This document shows, one piece after another, positions 50,959 to 60,208 of a stretch of 64,000 nucleotides of DNA. Location of the stretch: assembly GCF_011758765.1 (NCBI RefSeq), contig NZ_JAANOU010000001.1, forward strand, positions 310,001-374,000. The letters run 5' to 3'. The first letter of the stretch is position 1. The number at the start of each line of letters is the position of its first letter. Both the position numbers and the translations under genes were made by a program. The notes under the pieces are model-generated. The model saw only the letters and a program-made list of their open reading frames with translations, was not told where the DNA came from and ran no database searches. The DNA is from Amycolatopsis viridis. GTDB taxonomy: Bacteria > Actinomycetota > Actinomycetes > Mycobacteriales > Pseudonocardiaceae.

Positions 50959-51396
50959 CTAGTCGCCGTACTGGCCGCGGCGGCCGCGTTTCACGTCGCT
51001 CCGGCGCTTCTTCGCCGCCAGCCGTCGCTCCTTCGCGCCACGCGACGGTTTGGTGGGGCGCCGGGGTGGCGGGGGCGGTGCGGCCGCCGCGCGCAGGGCC
51101 GCGGCCAGCCGCTCCCGCGCGGCCTCCCGGTTGGCCAGCTGGGCGCGGTGTTCACTGGCCGCGATGGTGAGCACGCCGTCGGTCAGCCGGGACCGCAACC
51201 GCTCCAGCAGCCGCGGCCGCAGGTCCTCCGGGATCGCGGGGGACCGGGCCACGTCGAACGACAGCTCGACCCGCGAGTCCGTGGTGTTGACGCCCTGGCC
51301 GCCCGGCCCGGACGAGCGCGAGAAGCGTTCGCGCAGCTCGGCGGCCGGGATCACCAGCCGCCGGGACACGTGCAGGTCAGAACCGGGGGTGGTCAC
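50959..51396 (-). CDS. arfB: Ribosome rescue peptidyl-tRNA hydrolase ArfB
   Basis: 145 residues with the GGQ catalytic motif in FSRSSGPGGQGVNTTDSRVELSFDV and a basic C-terminal tail (KPSRGAKERRLAAKKRRSDVKRGRRGQYGD) that inserts in the mRNA channel of stalled ribosomes. It frees nascent chains from non-stop complexes. The GTG start overlaps the end of purM by 20 bases. Confidence 0.92.
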   Translation of the reverse strand: MTTPGSDLHVSRRLVIPAAELRERFSRSSGPGGQGVNTTDSRVELSFDVARSPAIPEDLRPRLLERLRSRLTDGVLTIAASEHRAQLANREAARERLAAALRAAAAPPPPPRRPTKPSRGAKERRLAAKKRRSDVKRGRRGQYGD

Positions 51397-52447
51397 CGCT
51401 CAGCACGGCGCGCGGTGCGTCGCTGTCCTCGGTCGTGCGGATCTCGCCCAGCACCCAGGCCGGCACGTGCCGGGCGGTGAGCACGGCCAGCGCGCGGTCG
51501 ACGTCCTCGGACCCGACCACCGCGACCATACCGACGCCCATGTTGAACGTCTTCTCCATCTCGGCCCGGTCGACCTTGCCGCGCTGCTGGATCAACGCGA
51601 ACACCGGCGCCGGCGTCCACGTGCTGCGTTCCAGCTCGGCGCGCAGCCCGGCGGGGATCACCCGCGCCAGGTTCGCCTCCAGACCGCCCCCGGTGACGTG
51701 CGCGAAAGTGCGGACGTCGGCCTCGGCGGCGAGGGCCAGGCAGTCCTTGGCGTAGATGCGGGTCGGTTCGAGCATCTCCTCGCCGAGGGTGCGGCCGAAC
51801 TCCTCGACGTGCCCCTCCAGCGGCATCCGGGCGATCTCCAGCAGCACGTGCCGGGCCAGCGAGTAGCCGTTGGAGTGCAGCCCGGACGCGCCCATGCCGA
51901 TGACCACGTCACCCGGGCGCACCCGCTCCGGCCCGAGCACCTCGGACGCCTCGACCACGCCCACCCCCGTGGCGGAGATGTCGTAGTCGTGCTCGCCCAT
52001 CAGGCCCGGGTGCTCGGCGGTCTCGCCGCCCAGCAGCGCACAGCCCGCCTGGACGCAGCCCTCGGCGATGCCGGCGACCAGCGCGGCGATCTTCTCCGGC
52101 ACCACCTTGCCGACCGCGATGTAGTCCTGCAGGAACAGCGGCTCGGCGCCGGTCACCACCAGGTCGTCCACGACCATCGCGACGAGATCGATGCCGACCG
52201 TGTCGTGCTTGTCGAGCGCCTGCGCGACCGCGATCTTCGTGCCCACGCCGTCGGTGGAAGAAGCGAGCACCGGCTCCTTCCACCGGTCGAGCTTGAGCGA
52301 GAACAACCCGGCGAACCCGCCGACCCCGCCCAGCACCTCGGGCCGGCTCGCGCGCTCCGCGTGCGGCTTCAGCAGCTCGACGGCCTGGTCACCGGCCTCG
52401 ATGTCGACGCCGGCGGCGGCGTAGGTGGCGCTGGTGGACTCGCTCAC
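51377..52447 (-). CDS. purM: Phosphoribosylformylglycinamidine cyclo-ligase PurM
   Basis: 356 residues, AIR synthetase: TYAAAGVDIEAGDQAVELLKPHA, LASSTDGVGTKIAVAQ, DDLVVTGAEPLFLQDYIA, LLGGETAEHPGLM and HVTGGGLEANLARVIP. Fifth step of purine synthesis, closing the imidazole ring with ATP. GTG 52447 has AGGAG upstream; GTG 52480 overlaps the purF stop (GTGA) and is an equally possible start. Coupled to purF either way. Confidence 0.95.
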   Translation of the reverse strand: MSESTSATYAAAGVDIEAGDQAVELLKPHAERASRPEVLGGVGGFAGLFSLKLDRWKEPVLASSTDGVGTKIAVAQALDKHDTVGIDLVAMVVDDLVVTGAEPLFLQDYIAVGKVVPEKIAALVAGIAEGCVQAGCALLGGETAEHPGLMGEHDYDISATGVGVVEASEVLGPERVRPGDVVIGMGASGLHSNGYSLARHVLLEIARMPLEGHVEEFGRTLGEEMLEPTRIYAKDCLALAAEADVRTFAHVTGGGLEANLARVIPAGLRAELERSTWTPAPVFALIQQRGKVDRAEMEKTFNMGVGMVAVVGSEDVDRALAVLTARHVPAWVLGEIRTTEDSDAPRAVLSGDHPRF

Positions 52448-52476
52448 GGCAAGCGGACTCCTGAACTCGACGGAAC

Positions 52477-53997
52477 TCACGGACGCCGGACGGCATCCTC
52501 AGCACCGTACCCGGCCTGGGTGACCGTCCGGGCAGCCGCATCCGCGGAGTCCAGTCCCTCCAGCACGTACTTGCCGATGAGGGCGTCGTCGGGCAGCGGG
52601 ATCGGGTACTGGCCGTCGAAGCAGGCCGTGCACAACCGGGTCTTGGGCTGTTCGGAGGCCGCGACCAGGCTGTCCAGCGACACGTAGCCCAGCGAGTCCG
52701 CGCCGATCAGGCGGCGGATGCCCTCCAGGTCGGCGCCGTTGGCCACGAGTTCGGCACGCGAGGCGAAGTCGATGCCGTAGAAGCACGGCCACCGCACCGG
52801 CGGCGACGCGATCCGGACGTGCACCGCGACGGCGCCGGCCTCGCGCAGCATCCGCACCAGGGCGCGCTGGGTGTTGCCGCGGACGATCGAGTCGTCCACC
52901 ACGACCAGCCGCTTGCCGCGGATGACGTCGCGCAGCGGGTTCAGCTTCAACCGGATGCCCAGCTGGCGGATGGTCTGCGACGGCTGGATGAAGGTGCGGC
53001 CGACGTAGCCGTTCTTGACCAGGCCCTGGCCGTACGGGATGCCGGACGCCTGCGCGTAGCCGATCGCGGCGGGCGTGCCGGACTCCGGCACCGGGATGAC
53101 CAGGTCGGCCTCCGCCGGGTGCTCGGCCGCGAGCCGTTTGCCGATCTCGACGCGGGTGCCGTGCACGCTGCGGCCGGCGATGGAGGTGTCCGGGCGGGCC
53201 AGGTACACGTATTCGAAGATGCAGCCCTTGGGTTCCGGGCTGGCGAAACGCGCGGACCGCAGGCCCTCGGCGTCGATCGCGATCAGCTCACCGGGCTCGA
53301 CCTCGCGGACGAACGACGCGCCCACGATGTCCAGGGCGGCGGTTTCGCTCGCCACCACCCAGCCGCGCTCGAGCCGGCCCAGCACCAGCGGCCGCACGCC
53401 GTGCGGGTCGCGCGCCGCGTAGAGCGTCGACTCGTCGGCGAAGACCAGGCAGAACGCGCCGCGCAGGGTGGGCAGCAGTTCCAGGGCCGCGGCCTCGGTG
53501 CCCTTGTCCGCGGCGGCGTCCGCGAGCAACCCGACGACCAGGTCGGAGTCGCTGGAGGAACCGGTCAGCTCGCCGTGCGGCTTGAGCCCCGCGGCGCGGG
53601 TGCGGTCCCGCAGCTCGGCGGCGTTGACCAGGTTGCCGTTGTGGGCGAAGGAGATGCCGCTGCCGGTCGCGGTGTGCCGGAACATCGGCTGGGCGTTCTC
53701 CCAGGTCGAGGACCCGGTGGTGGAGTACCGGCAGTGCCCGACCGCGATGTGCCCCTGCAACGAGGAGAGCACCTGCTCGTCGAACACCTGGCTGACCAGG
53801 CCGAGGTCCTTGAAGACCACGATCTGCTTGCCGTCGGAGACCGAGATGCCGGCGGCTTCTTGCCCGCGGTGCTGAAGCGCGTACAGGCCGTAGTAGGCCA
53901 TCTTGGCGACTTCTTCACCGGGGGCCCAGACGCCGAAGACACCGCACTCTTCTCGCGGTTCACGTTCGGGCTGGTCGTCGATGTGGTGGGAAACCAC
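52477..53997 (-). CDS. purF: Amidophosphoribosyltransferase PurF
   Basis: 506 residues. A short propeptide ends at EREPREE before the catalytic Cys of CGVFGVWAPGEEVAK (N-terminal nucleophile glutaminase); the PRTase half has the PRPP loop VVVDDSIVRGNT. Cysteines in GCIFEYVYLARPD, PCFYGIDF and LCTACFDGQ are those that bind the 4Fe-4S cluster in Bacillus-type PurF. It starts de novo purine synthesis from PRPP and glutamine. Confidence 0.96.
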   Translation of the reverse strand: MVSHHIDDQPEREPREECGVFGVWAPGEEVAKMAYYGLYALQHRGQEAAGISVSDGKQIVVFKDLGLVSQVFDEQVLSSLQGHIAVGHCRYSTTGSSTWENAQPMFRHTATGSGISFAHNGNLVNAAELRDRTRAAGLKPHGELTGSSSDSDLVVGLLADAAADKGTEAAALELLPTLRGAFCLVFADESTLYAARDPHGVRPLVLGRLERGWVVASETAALDIVGASFVREVEPGELIAIDAEGLRSARFASPEPKGCIFEYVYLARPDTSIAGRSVHGTRVEIGKRLAAEHPAEADLVIPVPESGTPAAIGYAQASGIPYGQGLVKNGYVGRTFIQPSQTIRQLGIRLKLNPLRDVIRGKRLVVVDDSIVRGNTQRALVRMLREAGAVAVHVRIASPPVRWPCFYGIDFASRAELVANGADLEGIRRLIGADSLGYVSLDSLVAASEQPKTRLCTACFDGQYPIPLPDDALIGKYVLEGLDSADAAARTVTQAGYGAEDAVRRP

Positions 53998-54033
53998 GAA
54001 AGTGCTCCCTGGAGACGAGGGCAGGCCTACTCA

Positions 54034-54056
54034 AGTGTAGATCCTGACCGATCGGT
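54034..54056 (-). promoter_or_regulatory. Probable purF promoter with short palindrome
   Basis: On the reverse strand TACACT (54039 to 54034) is a likely -10. ACCGATCGGT at 54047-54056, a perfect 10-bp palindrome, lies between the -10 and -35 positions. It might be an operator; regulator unknown. Confidence 0.4.
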
Positions 54057-54114
54057 GTGGCCCCCCGTGATCAGTGGCGCTGGCCACGGTGCCGGTCTCC
54101 CCTGGTGAGCGGTG

Positions 54115-54492
54115 TCAGCTCGCGGCGAGCCAGGTGGCCCGGCCGGTGCCGGTGGGCACCCAGCAGCCGCTGCGCGCGGGCGGCTGGGCGGGGGCCGCCG
54201 TGTCGTCCGGCAGCGCGAGCAGTTCGTCCAGCACCGGCTGGGCAGCGCCGGACGTGCGCCACAGCACGGTCCGCGGCGCGAGGATGTCCTCCTCGCCGCC
54301 GGGCATCCGGGTGGCGACGACGTCGTCCTCGGCGTTGAGGCGGACGACGTCGATGACCGAGTCGTGGGCGCGGACGCCGACGACCGCGATCACGGCGCCC
54401 TTCGCGTCCCGCGGGTGCACGAACTGGTAGCCACGGGCGATCAGGTCCTGCAGCAGGTCGTCGATCGACCTGGGGGCGTCAGTGGAGGACAT
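54115..54492 (-). CDS. Hypothetical protein coupled to DUF397 gene
   Basis: 125 residues: MSSTDAPRSIDDLLQDLIARGYQFVHPRDAKGAVIAVVGVRAHDS-type start with a helix and beta strands, then a proline-rich C-terminal part. No known motif. Its start overlaps the end of the DUF397 gene by 14 bases, so it is probably in the same operon. Confidence 0.7.
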   Translation of the reverse strand: MSSTDAPRSIDDLLQDLIARGYQFVHPRDAKGAVIAVVGVRAHDSVIDVVRLNAEDDVVATRMPGGEEDILAPRTVLWRTSGAAQPVLDELLALPDDTAAPAQPPARSGCWVPTGTGRATWLAAS

Positions 54493-54718
54493 CGTCGAAC
54501 TCGCCGTCCTTCGCGCCCGCGACGAAGGCTGCCATCTCGTCCCGGGTGTAGATGAGTGCCGGCCCGTCCGGGAAGCGCGAGTTCCGGACGGCGAAGGTGT
54601 CCGCGGTGAGCCGGGCGACTTCGACGCAGTTGCCGTTGGCCCCGCTGCGCGCGCTCTTGCGCCAGGTCGCGCTGGTCAGACCGCCGGCGGGCATCCCGTT
54701 CACGAACTGGTCAGCCAT
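54479..54718 (-). CDS. DUF397 protein
   Basis: 79 residues: TWRKSARSGANGNCVEVARL, then FAVRNSRFPDGPALIYTRDEMAAFVAGAKDGEFD, the full DUF397 pattern. Members are partners of DUF5753 XRE regulators in Streptomyces development (WhiJ type), apparently as small antagonists or effectors. The regulator gene lies 225 bases upstream in the same direction. Confidence 0.92.
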   Translation of the reverse strand: MADQFVNGMPAGGLTSATWRKSARSGANGNCVEVARLTADTFAVRNSRFPDGPALIYTRDEMAAFVAGAKDGEFDDVLH

Positions 54719-54757
54719 ACTTCCCCCAACCTTCGGGTCAGTGCATCTGCGTGGTGC

Positions 54758-54826
54758 AAATGCACGTGCACTGGCCTTGTGGTGATCACGCTACCACCGG
54801 TTACTGCATGGGTAAATGCACGTGCA
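54758..54826. promoter_or_regulatory. Duplicated TGCACGTGCA operator around the DUF397 promoter
   Basis: The 13-base sequence AAATGCACGTGCA occurs at 54758-54770 and 54814-54826; each holds the perfect palindrome TGCACGTGCA. A reverse-strand -10 candidate TAGCGT (54793 to 54788) lies between them, so the sites are centred at about -40 and +16 of the DUF397 promoter. The XRE regulator encoded next door is the likely ligand. Confidence 0.65.
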
Positions 54827-54943
54827 ATTGGCAGCGCAGGCCGGAATCGCAGGGTGAGGAATGGTGCGAATCAGGCCACTCGATCGGGTGACGAGAACTG
54901 GCCTTGCTGGCCTTGTTCGATCACCTGCGGTCAGAATTCCCGA

Positions 54944-55822
54944 TCAGAGCTCGGCCCGCTTCTTCAGCAGCATCTGACGCGTGCGATCCGGGGTCTCCGC
55001 GTCCACCGTGAGCCGGTCGAAGGCGCGGCCGTACACCTCGAGGTCTTCCGGTTTCTCCAGGTAGGACGCGCCGTTGAGGTGCTCCACGTAGGCGATGTTC
55101 GGCAGGTCCGGCTCGGCGAACTGGAGCAGCGAGAAGGCGCTTTCCGCCGCGAACCCGCTCAGGTCGAACGGGACGATCTGCAGCGCGATGTGCGGCAGTT
55201 CGGTCAGCTCCAGGAGCTTGTCGATCTGCTCGCGCAGCACACCGGCACCCCCGATCGGGCGTTCCAGGACGGCCGCGTCGAGGACAGCCCACACCCGCGG
55301 CGGTTTCGGGCCGGTCAGCACCTTCTGGCGGCGCATCCGCAGGCCCACCTTGCGTTCGGTGTCCTCGTCCCGGCTGTCCGGGTCGCCGTGGCTGACCACC
55401 GCCCGCGCGTACCGCTCGGTCTGCAGCAGGCCGGGCACGAACATCAGCTCGTAGGTGCGGATGCGGAAGGCGGCCTCCTCCAGCCCGATGTAGTTGTCGA
55501 ACCAGCTGGGCACCAGGTCGTTGTAGGGCTGCCACCAGCCGGGCTGGTTGGACTCCTTGACCATCTGCACGGCCCACGCGCGCTCGGCCGGGTCGTGCAC
55601 GCCGTACATCGTCAGCAGGTCGGTGACGTCGCGTTCCTTGAACCCGACCCGGCCGAGCTCCATCCGGCTGATCTTCGACTCGGACGCGCGGATCTCCCAC
55701 GCCGCCGTGGCCCGCGTGATGCCGGCCTTCTCGCGGAGGCGGCGCAGCTGGGTGCCGAGGATCATCCGGCGCGCGGTCGGGCCGGTGCCCGGTTCGGAGC
55801 CGGGGAGGTCGATGGGAGCCAT
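54944..55822 (-). CDS. XRE regulator with DUF5753 domain (WhiJ-like)
   Basis: 292 residues: helix-turn-helix LGTQLRRLREKAGITRATAAWEIRASESKISRMELGRVGF (about 22-62), then DUF5753 with ESNQPGWWQPYNDLVPSWFDNYIGLEEAAFRIRTYELMFVPGLLQTERYARAV. This type pairs with DUF397 proteins in Streptomyces and often represses development until relieved. GGAAGGGTCCTTG precedes the ATG. Confidence 0.92.
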   Translation of the reverse strand: MAPIDLPGSEPGTGPTARRMILGTQLRRLREKAGITRATAAWEIRASESKISRMELGRVGFKERDVTDLLTMYGVHDPAERAWAVQMVKESNQPGWWQPYNDLVPSWFDNYIGLEEAAFRIRTYELMFVPGLLQTERYARAVVSHGDPDSRDEDTERKVGLRMRRQKVLTGPKPPRVWAVLDAAVLERPIGGAGVLREQIDKLLELTELPHIALQIVPFDLSGFAAESAFSLLQFAEPDLPNIAYVEHLNGASYLEKPEDLEVYGRAFDRLTVDAETPDRTRQMLLKKRAEL

Positions 55823-55907
55823 CAAGGACCCTTCCTCGCAGGAATCACCGGCTATCCAAGTTACATCGCGGCAGGACGCAGTCAAGAGCGGTGTGGTGCA
55901 GGGGCCG

Positions 55908-56288
55908 TTACAGCCGCACCAGCGGCAACCAGTGCCCGAGGTCGGCCCGGGTCCCGGACGCGGTGACCCGGCCCTCCCGCAGCGCGTCCGTCCACTCCAG
56001 ACGTCCGGTGGCCAGCTCCAGCCAGGTCCGCGGGTCGGTCTCGACCACGTTCGGCGGCGTCCCGCGGGTGTGGCGTGGCCCCTCGACGCACTGCACGGCC
56101 GCGAACGGGGGCACGCGCACCTCCACGCTGCGGCCGGGCGCGTCCTGGGCGAGGGTGCGCAGGCTCAGCCGGACGGCGGCGGCCAGTGCCGGCCGGGCGG
56201 GCTGGCCGGCTTCTCCGCTCAACCAAGCCGAAACGGCCTGCAGGGCGGTACGCAATTCGGCAGGGTCAACCGGACGCGGTGCGGGCAT
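55908..56288 (-). CDS. Sterol carrier family protein (Rv0807-like)
   Basis: 126 residues: [69 protein letters not shown], typical of the small MDMPI_C/SCP-related proteins encoded near purF (Rv0807). Ligand unknown. TACTGT (reverse, 56300 to 56295) ends 6 bases before the ATG, so the mRNA is leaderless. Confidence 0.8.
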   Translation of the reverse strand: MPAPRPVDPAELRTALQAVSAWLSGEAGQPARPALAAAVRLSLRTLAQDAPGRSVEVRVPPFAAVQCVEGPRHTRGTPPNVVETDPRTWLELATGRLEWTDALREGRVTASGTRADLGHWLPLVRL

Positions 56289-56352
56289 GATCAGACAGTA
56301 GAGTGCACGGGAGCACACTGAGCACAGCGACGCGGAAACACGGGGTTCGCAC

Positions 56353-56976
56353 ATGGCGCAGCGGGACGAGGCAGATCGGCTTCTACCCAATCCTCAGCCC
56401 GAGCACAAGCCGGGCAAGCCCAAGATCACCGAGGAGATGCGCGCCAACGCCAGGGCGAACCCGAACAGCTGGCTCTACGTGATCGACGAGGCGTTCGACC
56501 CGCACGGGCCGGTGCCGTCGTGGGCCGTCGTCGGGGCCTACCCGGTGAACGGGAGCGGCGACATCGTGGAGGACTTCCACCCCAACGATCGTTACCGGCC
56601 GTCGCCCAAGGCCCTCGGTTTCCCGGAACCGCGCAACGACCTGGAGCGCCTGCTGCAGCTGGTGCGGACCAATCACCGGCCGGCGAGCGACCTGCCGCCG
56701 GTGATCCTCGACGCCACGCTGTTCGTCTACGCGCTGGCCCCCATGCAGCGGACGGTCATCGGGTTCCACAACACCGACGGCCGCGTCCTCGTGCCGGCCT
56801 ACACCGCCAAGTCGCTGGTGCCGCCGGAGTGGCCGCACGCCCGCGCGGTGCTCGGCCGCGACATGGTGCCGCTGCTCGCCGGGCACGCGGTCGCGATCAA
56901 CCCGCACGACGTGGTGACCGCGGTCGTCCCGGCCGAGCACCTGGTGGCCGCGCTCGAGCAAGAGCAAAAAGACTAA
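56353..56976 (+). CDS. Type VII secretion system-associated-like protein
   Basis: 207 residues. A charged N terminus precedes [41 protein letters not shown] and the [18 protein letters not shown] segment, the pattern of actinobacterial proteins annotated as type VII secretion-associated. The C-terminal half resembles a SseB-like domain ([24 protein letters not shown]). No ESX core genes are in the window, so its partner is unknown. Confidence 0.6.
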   Translation: MAQRDEADRLLPNPQPEHKPGKPKITEEMRANARANPNSWLYVIDEAFDPHGPVPSWAVVGAYPVNGSGDIVEDFHPNDRYRPSPKALGFPEPRNDLERLLQLVRTNHRPASDLPPVILDATLFVYALAPMQRTVIGFHNTDGRVLVPAYTAKSLVPPEWPHARAVLGRDMVPLLAGHAVAINPHDVVTAVVPAEHLVAALEQEQKD

Positions 56977-57082
56977 ACATTCCGCGCGGCGAAGCCAGTC
57001 GCATCACGCTTTCGAGGTAAGTCGACTCGCAAAAAGACTTCCATAGAGGCATCGTGACGACCATCGGAGGATGGGAGTCGCC

Positions 57083-57904
57083 GTGCGATTGTGGAGTTCT
57101 GAACTGCGCCTGGGCACGCTCCTCGTGTCCGTGGCATTGGGGACGACGGCGCTGTGCGGAGCCGGGGCGTCCACCGCGTCCACACCGGACTACTCGAAGG
57201 CGGAGGGCACCTTCGCCGGATCGCAGATCGCCGCGGTCGAAGGCACCGGGGACCCGCCCCGGTTCGCCGCGGACGCCGGGGCCCTCGGGCACGACGTGAG
57301 CGGGCACCAGGGCGAGGTGAACTGGCCGGGCGCCTGGGGAGCGGGCGGCCGGTTCGTCTACGTCAAGGCGACCGAGGGCACCGGCTTCATCAACAAGCAG
57401 TTCGCCCAGCAGTACAACGGCTCCTACCAGGTCGGCATGGTCCGCGGCGCCTACCACTTCGCGCGCCCGGACGTGTCCGGCGGCCGCGCGCAGGCCGAGT
57501 ACTTCCTCGCGCACGGCGGCGGCTGGTCGCCGGACGGGCGGACGCTGCCCGGCGCGCTCGACGCGGAGTACAACCCGTACGGCGACGCCTGTTACGGGCT
57601 CGACCCGGCGCGGATGGTGGCCTGGCTGCGCGAGTTCTCCGACACCTACCACGCCCGCACCGGGCGATTCCCGGTCATCTACACGTCCACCAACTGGTGG
57701 AACCGGTGCACCGGGAACAACGCGGAGTTCGCGCAGTCGAACCCGTTGTGGATAGCGCGGTACCAGCCGACGATCGGTCCGTTGCCCGCCGGCTGGACGC
57801 GCCAGTTCATCTGGCAATTCGCGGACTCGGGCGCGCTGCCCGGTGACCAGAATCTGTTCAACGGCGCACTGGACCAGGTCAAGGGATTCGCCGCGAACAA
57901 CTAA
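57083..57904 (+). CDS. Secreted GH25 lysozyme, copy 1
   Basis: 273 residues: signal peptide (LRLGTLLVSVALGTTALCGAGAST), a 50-residue linker and a GH25 muramidase domain with HDVSGHQGEVNWPG, VKATEGTGFINKQFAQQYNG, GAYHFARPD, the acidic pair in GALDAEYNPYG and IWQFADSG. It should cleave the MurNAc-GlcNAc bond of peptidoglycan. GTG 57083 has GGGAG in front; ATG 57071 is an alternative. Confidence 0.9.
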   Translation: MRLWSSELRLGTLLVSVALGTTALCGAGASTASTPDYSKAEGTFAGSQIAAVEGTGDPPRFAADAGALGHDVSGHQGEVNWPGAWGAGGRFVYVKATEGTGFINKQFAQQYNGSYQVGMVRGAYHFARPDVSGGRAQAEYFLAHGGGWSPDGRTLPGALDAEYNPYGDACYGLDPARMVAWLREFSDTYHARTGRFPVIYTSTNWWNRCTGNNAEFAQSNPLWIARYQPTIGPLPAGWTRQFIWQFADSGALPGDQNLFNGALDQVKGFAANN

Positions 57905-58093
57905 TGGCGTAATCCAGTCGAGTTACGACCAAAGTCGGGCGGTCACCGGCAACAGGCACGAATCATCTGCCGGTAACCGTCAATTCACGGGATTCGGTGA
58001 CATCACAGGTTTTCGTCACCAAGAATCTCGTCCGGGGCGGTCTCCCTGCACACCGGACCGCCCACCGCGAGGGCACAGGAAAGGACTCCGGTC

Positions 58094-58945
58094 ATGTCTG
58101 CTCCACAGAAGAGATGGTGGCGGTGCGCCGCGTCCGCCGCCGCGTCCGCCGCCGTGCTCGTGGTCGGCGCACTGGCCCCGGCCGGTGCGGCGCCACGCAC
58201 CGTCGACGGGATGCCGACCGACGACTACGTCGCTCGTTACGACCACCCGATGGGTTCCCAGATCAGGCGCGTCGAGGGCGACCATTCGACGCCGGAGACG
58301 CAGGCGATCGCCGGCGGGGACCTGGTCGCGTCGGTCGAGGGCATCGACGTGAGTGGCCACCAGGGCAACGTCGACTGGGCGGGTTACTGGGGCCAGGGGA
58401 AGCGCTTCGCCTACGTCAAGGCGACCGAGGGCACCTACTACACCAACCCGTACTTCGCCCAGCAGTACAACGGTTCCTACAACATCGGCATGATCCGCGG
58501 CGCCTACCACTTCGCCACCCCGGACAACGCTTCCGGCGCCACGCAGGCCAACTACTTCGTCGACCACGGCGGAGGCTGGTCCGGGGACGGCAAGACGCTG
58601 CCGGGCGCGGTCGACATGGAGTACAACCCGTACGGCTCCACCTGTTACGGCCTGTCGAAGGGGGCGATGACCGGGTGGATCAAGGACTTCAGTGACACCT
58701 ACCACGCCCGCACTGGGCGCTACCCGGTGATCTACACCAGCACCAGCTGGTGGAGCCAGTGCGTCGACGGGGCGTTCGCCACGACCAACCCGCTGTGGGT
58801 GGCGCGGTACTCCTCGAGCGTGGGCGCGCTGCCGTACAACTGGGGGTTCCACACGTTCTGGCAGTACACCTCCAGTCCGATCGACCAGAACACCTTCAAC
58901 GGCGCCTACGACCGGCTGCAGGTTCTGGCTACCGCCCGCGACTGA
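58094..58945 (+). CDS. Secreted GH25 lysozyme, copy 2
   Basis: 283 residues: signal peptide ending at PAGAAPR, a linker, then GH25 with IDVSGHQGNVDWAGYW, VKATEGTYYTNPYFAQQYNGSYNIGMIRGAYHF, GAVDMEYNPYG and FWQYTSSPIDQNTFNGAYDRL. Closely similar to copy 1 throughout the domain, including the CYGL and WW.QC cysteines, so a tandem duplication. GGAAAGGACTCCGGTC precedes the ATG; 189 bases of separate upstream sequence with a GGTGAC/GTCACC inverted repeat suggest its own promoter. Confidence 0.92.
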   Translation: MSAPQKRWWRCAASAAASAAVLVVGALAPAGAAPRTVDGMPTDDYVARYDHPMGSQIRRVEGDHSTPETQAIAGGDLVASVEGIDVSGHQGNVDWAGYWGQGKRFAYVKATEGTYYTNPYFAQQYNGSYNIGMIRGAYHFATPDNASGATQANYFVDHGGGWSGDGKTLPGAVDMEYNPYGSTCYGLSKGAMTGWIKDFSDTYHARTGRYPVIYTSTSWWSQCVDGAFATTNPLWVARYSSSVGALPYNWGFHTFWQYTSSPIDQNTFNGAYDRLQVLATARD

Positions 58946-59101
58946 GCGGGTACTGCCGCCCGACGTGGCGGGTCTCTCGTCGCTTTCGCCGGTTTCGCCA
59001 GGCAGAATGCCCGTGATCAGTGCACGATGTCCGGGCATGGTGGAACCAGGTTCGGCGTCGATACGTCCGAGCAGGGCGTAGCGATCAGGAAGGCGACGTC
59101 G

Positions 59102-60208
59102 ATGACCTACCCACCCCAGCCGGGACAGCCGGAATACGGGCAGCAGCCAGATCCGCACGCCCAGCAGCCAGATCCGCACGGCCAGCAGCCGGGCGCCTAC
59201 CCCCAGTCGGGGGACTTCCCGCAGCAGGGTGGGCAATACGGCCAGCAATACCCGGGCCAGCAGCCCTACGGCCAGCCCGAGTACGGCCAGCAGCCTTACG
59301 GTCAGACCGAGTACGGCCAGCAGCCCTACGGTCAGCCCGGGTACGGCCAGCAGTACCCGGGCTACGACCCCAACTACCCGCAGACGGCGCAGTTCGGTTA
59401 CGGCGCCCCGCCGCCCGGGGGTGGCGGCAGCAAGAAGGGGCTCTGGATCGGCCTGTCGGTCGGTCTCGTCGTGGTGCTCGCGGCGCTCGGCATCACCGGC
59501 TTCTGGGCGCCCGGCTTCTTCCTCGGCAGCGACGACGGGCCGCAGGCCACCGCGCAGCAGCTCATCGACGGGATCCAGAAGCACGACAAGGCCGCGCTCA
59601 CGGCGCTGAAGTGCGCGAACGCCGACGGTGACGTCCAGGACACGATCGACTCGGTCAACGAGGTCGAGAGCGTCCGCATCGGGCAGGTCAAGCAGAACGG
59701 CGACAGCGCAACGGTCGACTTCACCGGCACCGCGTCGGGTGAGCAGGGCACCGGCACCGCCACCCTCGCGAGGGTCAACGGCAAGTGGTGCTGGAAGAGC
59801 GTGCAGACCCAGCGGGTCAACACCGGTTCCTCGACCCGGTCGTCCTCCTCGCGGTCGAGCCGCAGCAGCAGCTCTTCGTCGAGCTCGTCGTCCGGCAGCA
59901 GCACCGGGGGCACCGGCGGCAGCAACGGCAAGGCCATGGTCGAGGACTTCCTGGCCAAGATGGCCGCGGGTGACGTGAACGGTGTGAGCGCGCTGGTCTG
60001 CACCGACGCCACGCAGGACAACAAGGACGACGCGCGGGAGGCGGCCGAGAAGCGCGCCAACGTGCGGCCGACCTACGACAACGCCACCGACCGGATGGTG
60101 TCCGGCGACCTGAGCGGCACTCAGCAGGGCGAGCAGGTGACCGGACTGTTCTTCGCGGAGAACTTCGACGGCGCGGGCTTCTGCATCTCGGTGTTCGGGG
60201 TCTTCTAA
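59102..60208 (+). CDS. Membrane protein with YGQQ repeats and two DUF4878-like domains
   Basis: 368 residues. Residues 1-100 are Gln/Pro/Tyr/Gly-rich with the repeat YGQQPYGQ; a membrane helix spans about 113-135; two similar extracellular domains of the lipoprotein-like DUF4878/NTF2 type follow (ATAQQLIDGIQKHDKAALTALKC and KAMVEDFLAKMAAGDVNGVSALVC), joined by a serine-rich linker (about 240-275). Each domain starts with a helix and a conserved LxC. Function unknown; such proteins are common in actinobacteria. Confidence 0.75.
   Translation: MTYPPQPGQPEYGQQPDPHAQQPDPHGQQPGAYPQSGDFPQQGGQYGQQYPGQQPYGQPEYGQQPYGQTEYGQQPYGQPGYGQQYPGYDPNYPQTAQFGYGAPPPGGGGSKKGLWIGLSVGLVVVLAALGITGFWAPGFFLGSDDGPQATAQQLIDGIQKHDKAALTALKCANADGDVQDTIDSVNEVESVRIGQVKQNGDSATVDFTGTASGEQGTGTATLARVNGKWCWKSVQTQRVNTGSSTRSSSSRSSRSSSSSSSSSSGSSTGGTGGSNGKAMVEDFLAKMAAGDVNGVSALVCTDATQDNKDDAREAAEKRANVRPTYDNATDRMVSGDLSGTQQGEQVTGLFFAENFDGAGFCISVFGVF

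Noticed and set aside
57905-58093. c-di-AMP (ydaO) riboswitch before the second lysozyme, as is found before some actinobacterial wall hydrolases
   Set aside because: The conserved riboswitch core could not be found; only a short GGTGAC/GTCACC inverted repeat is present.
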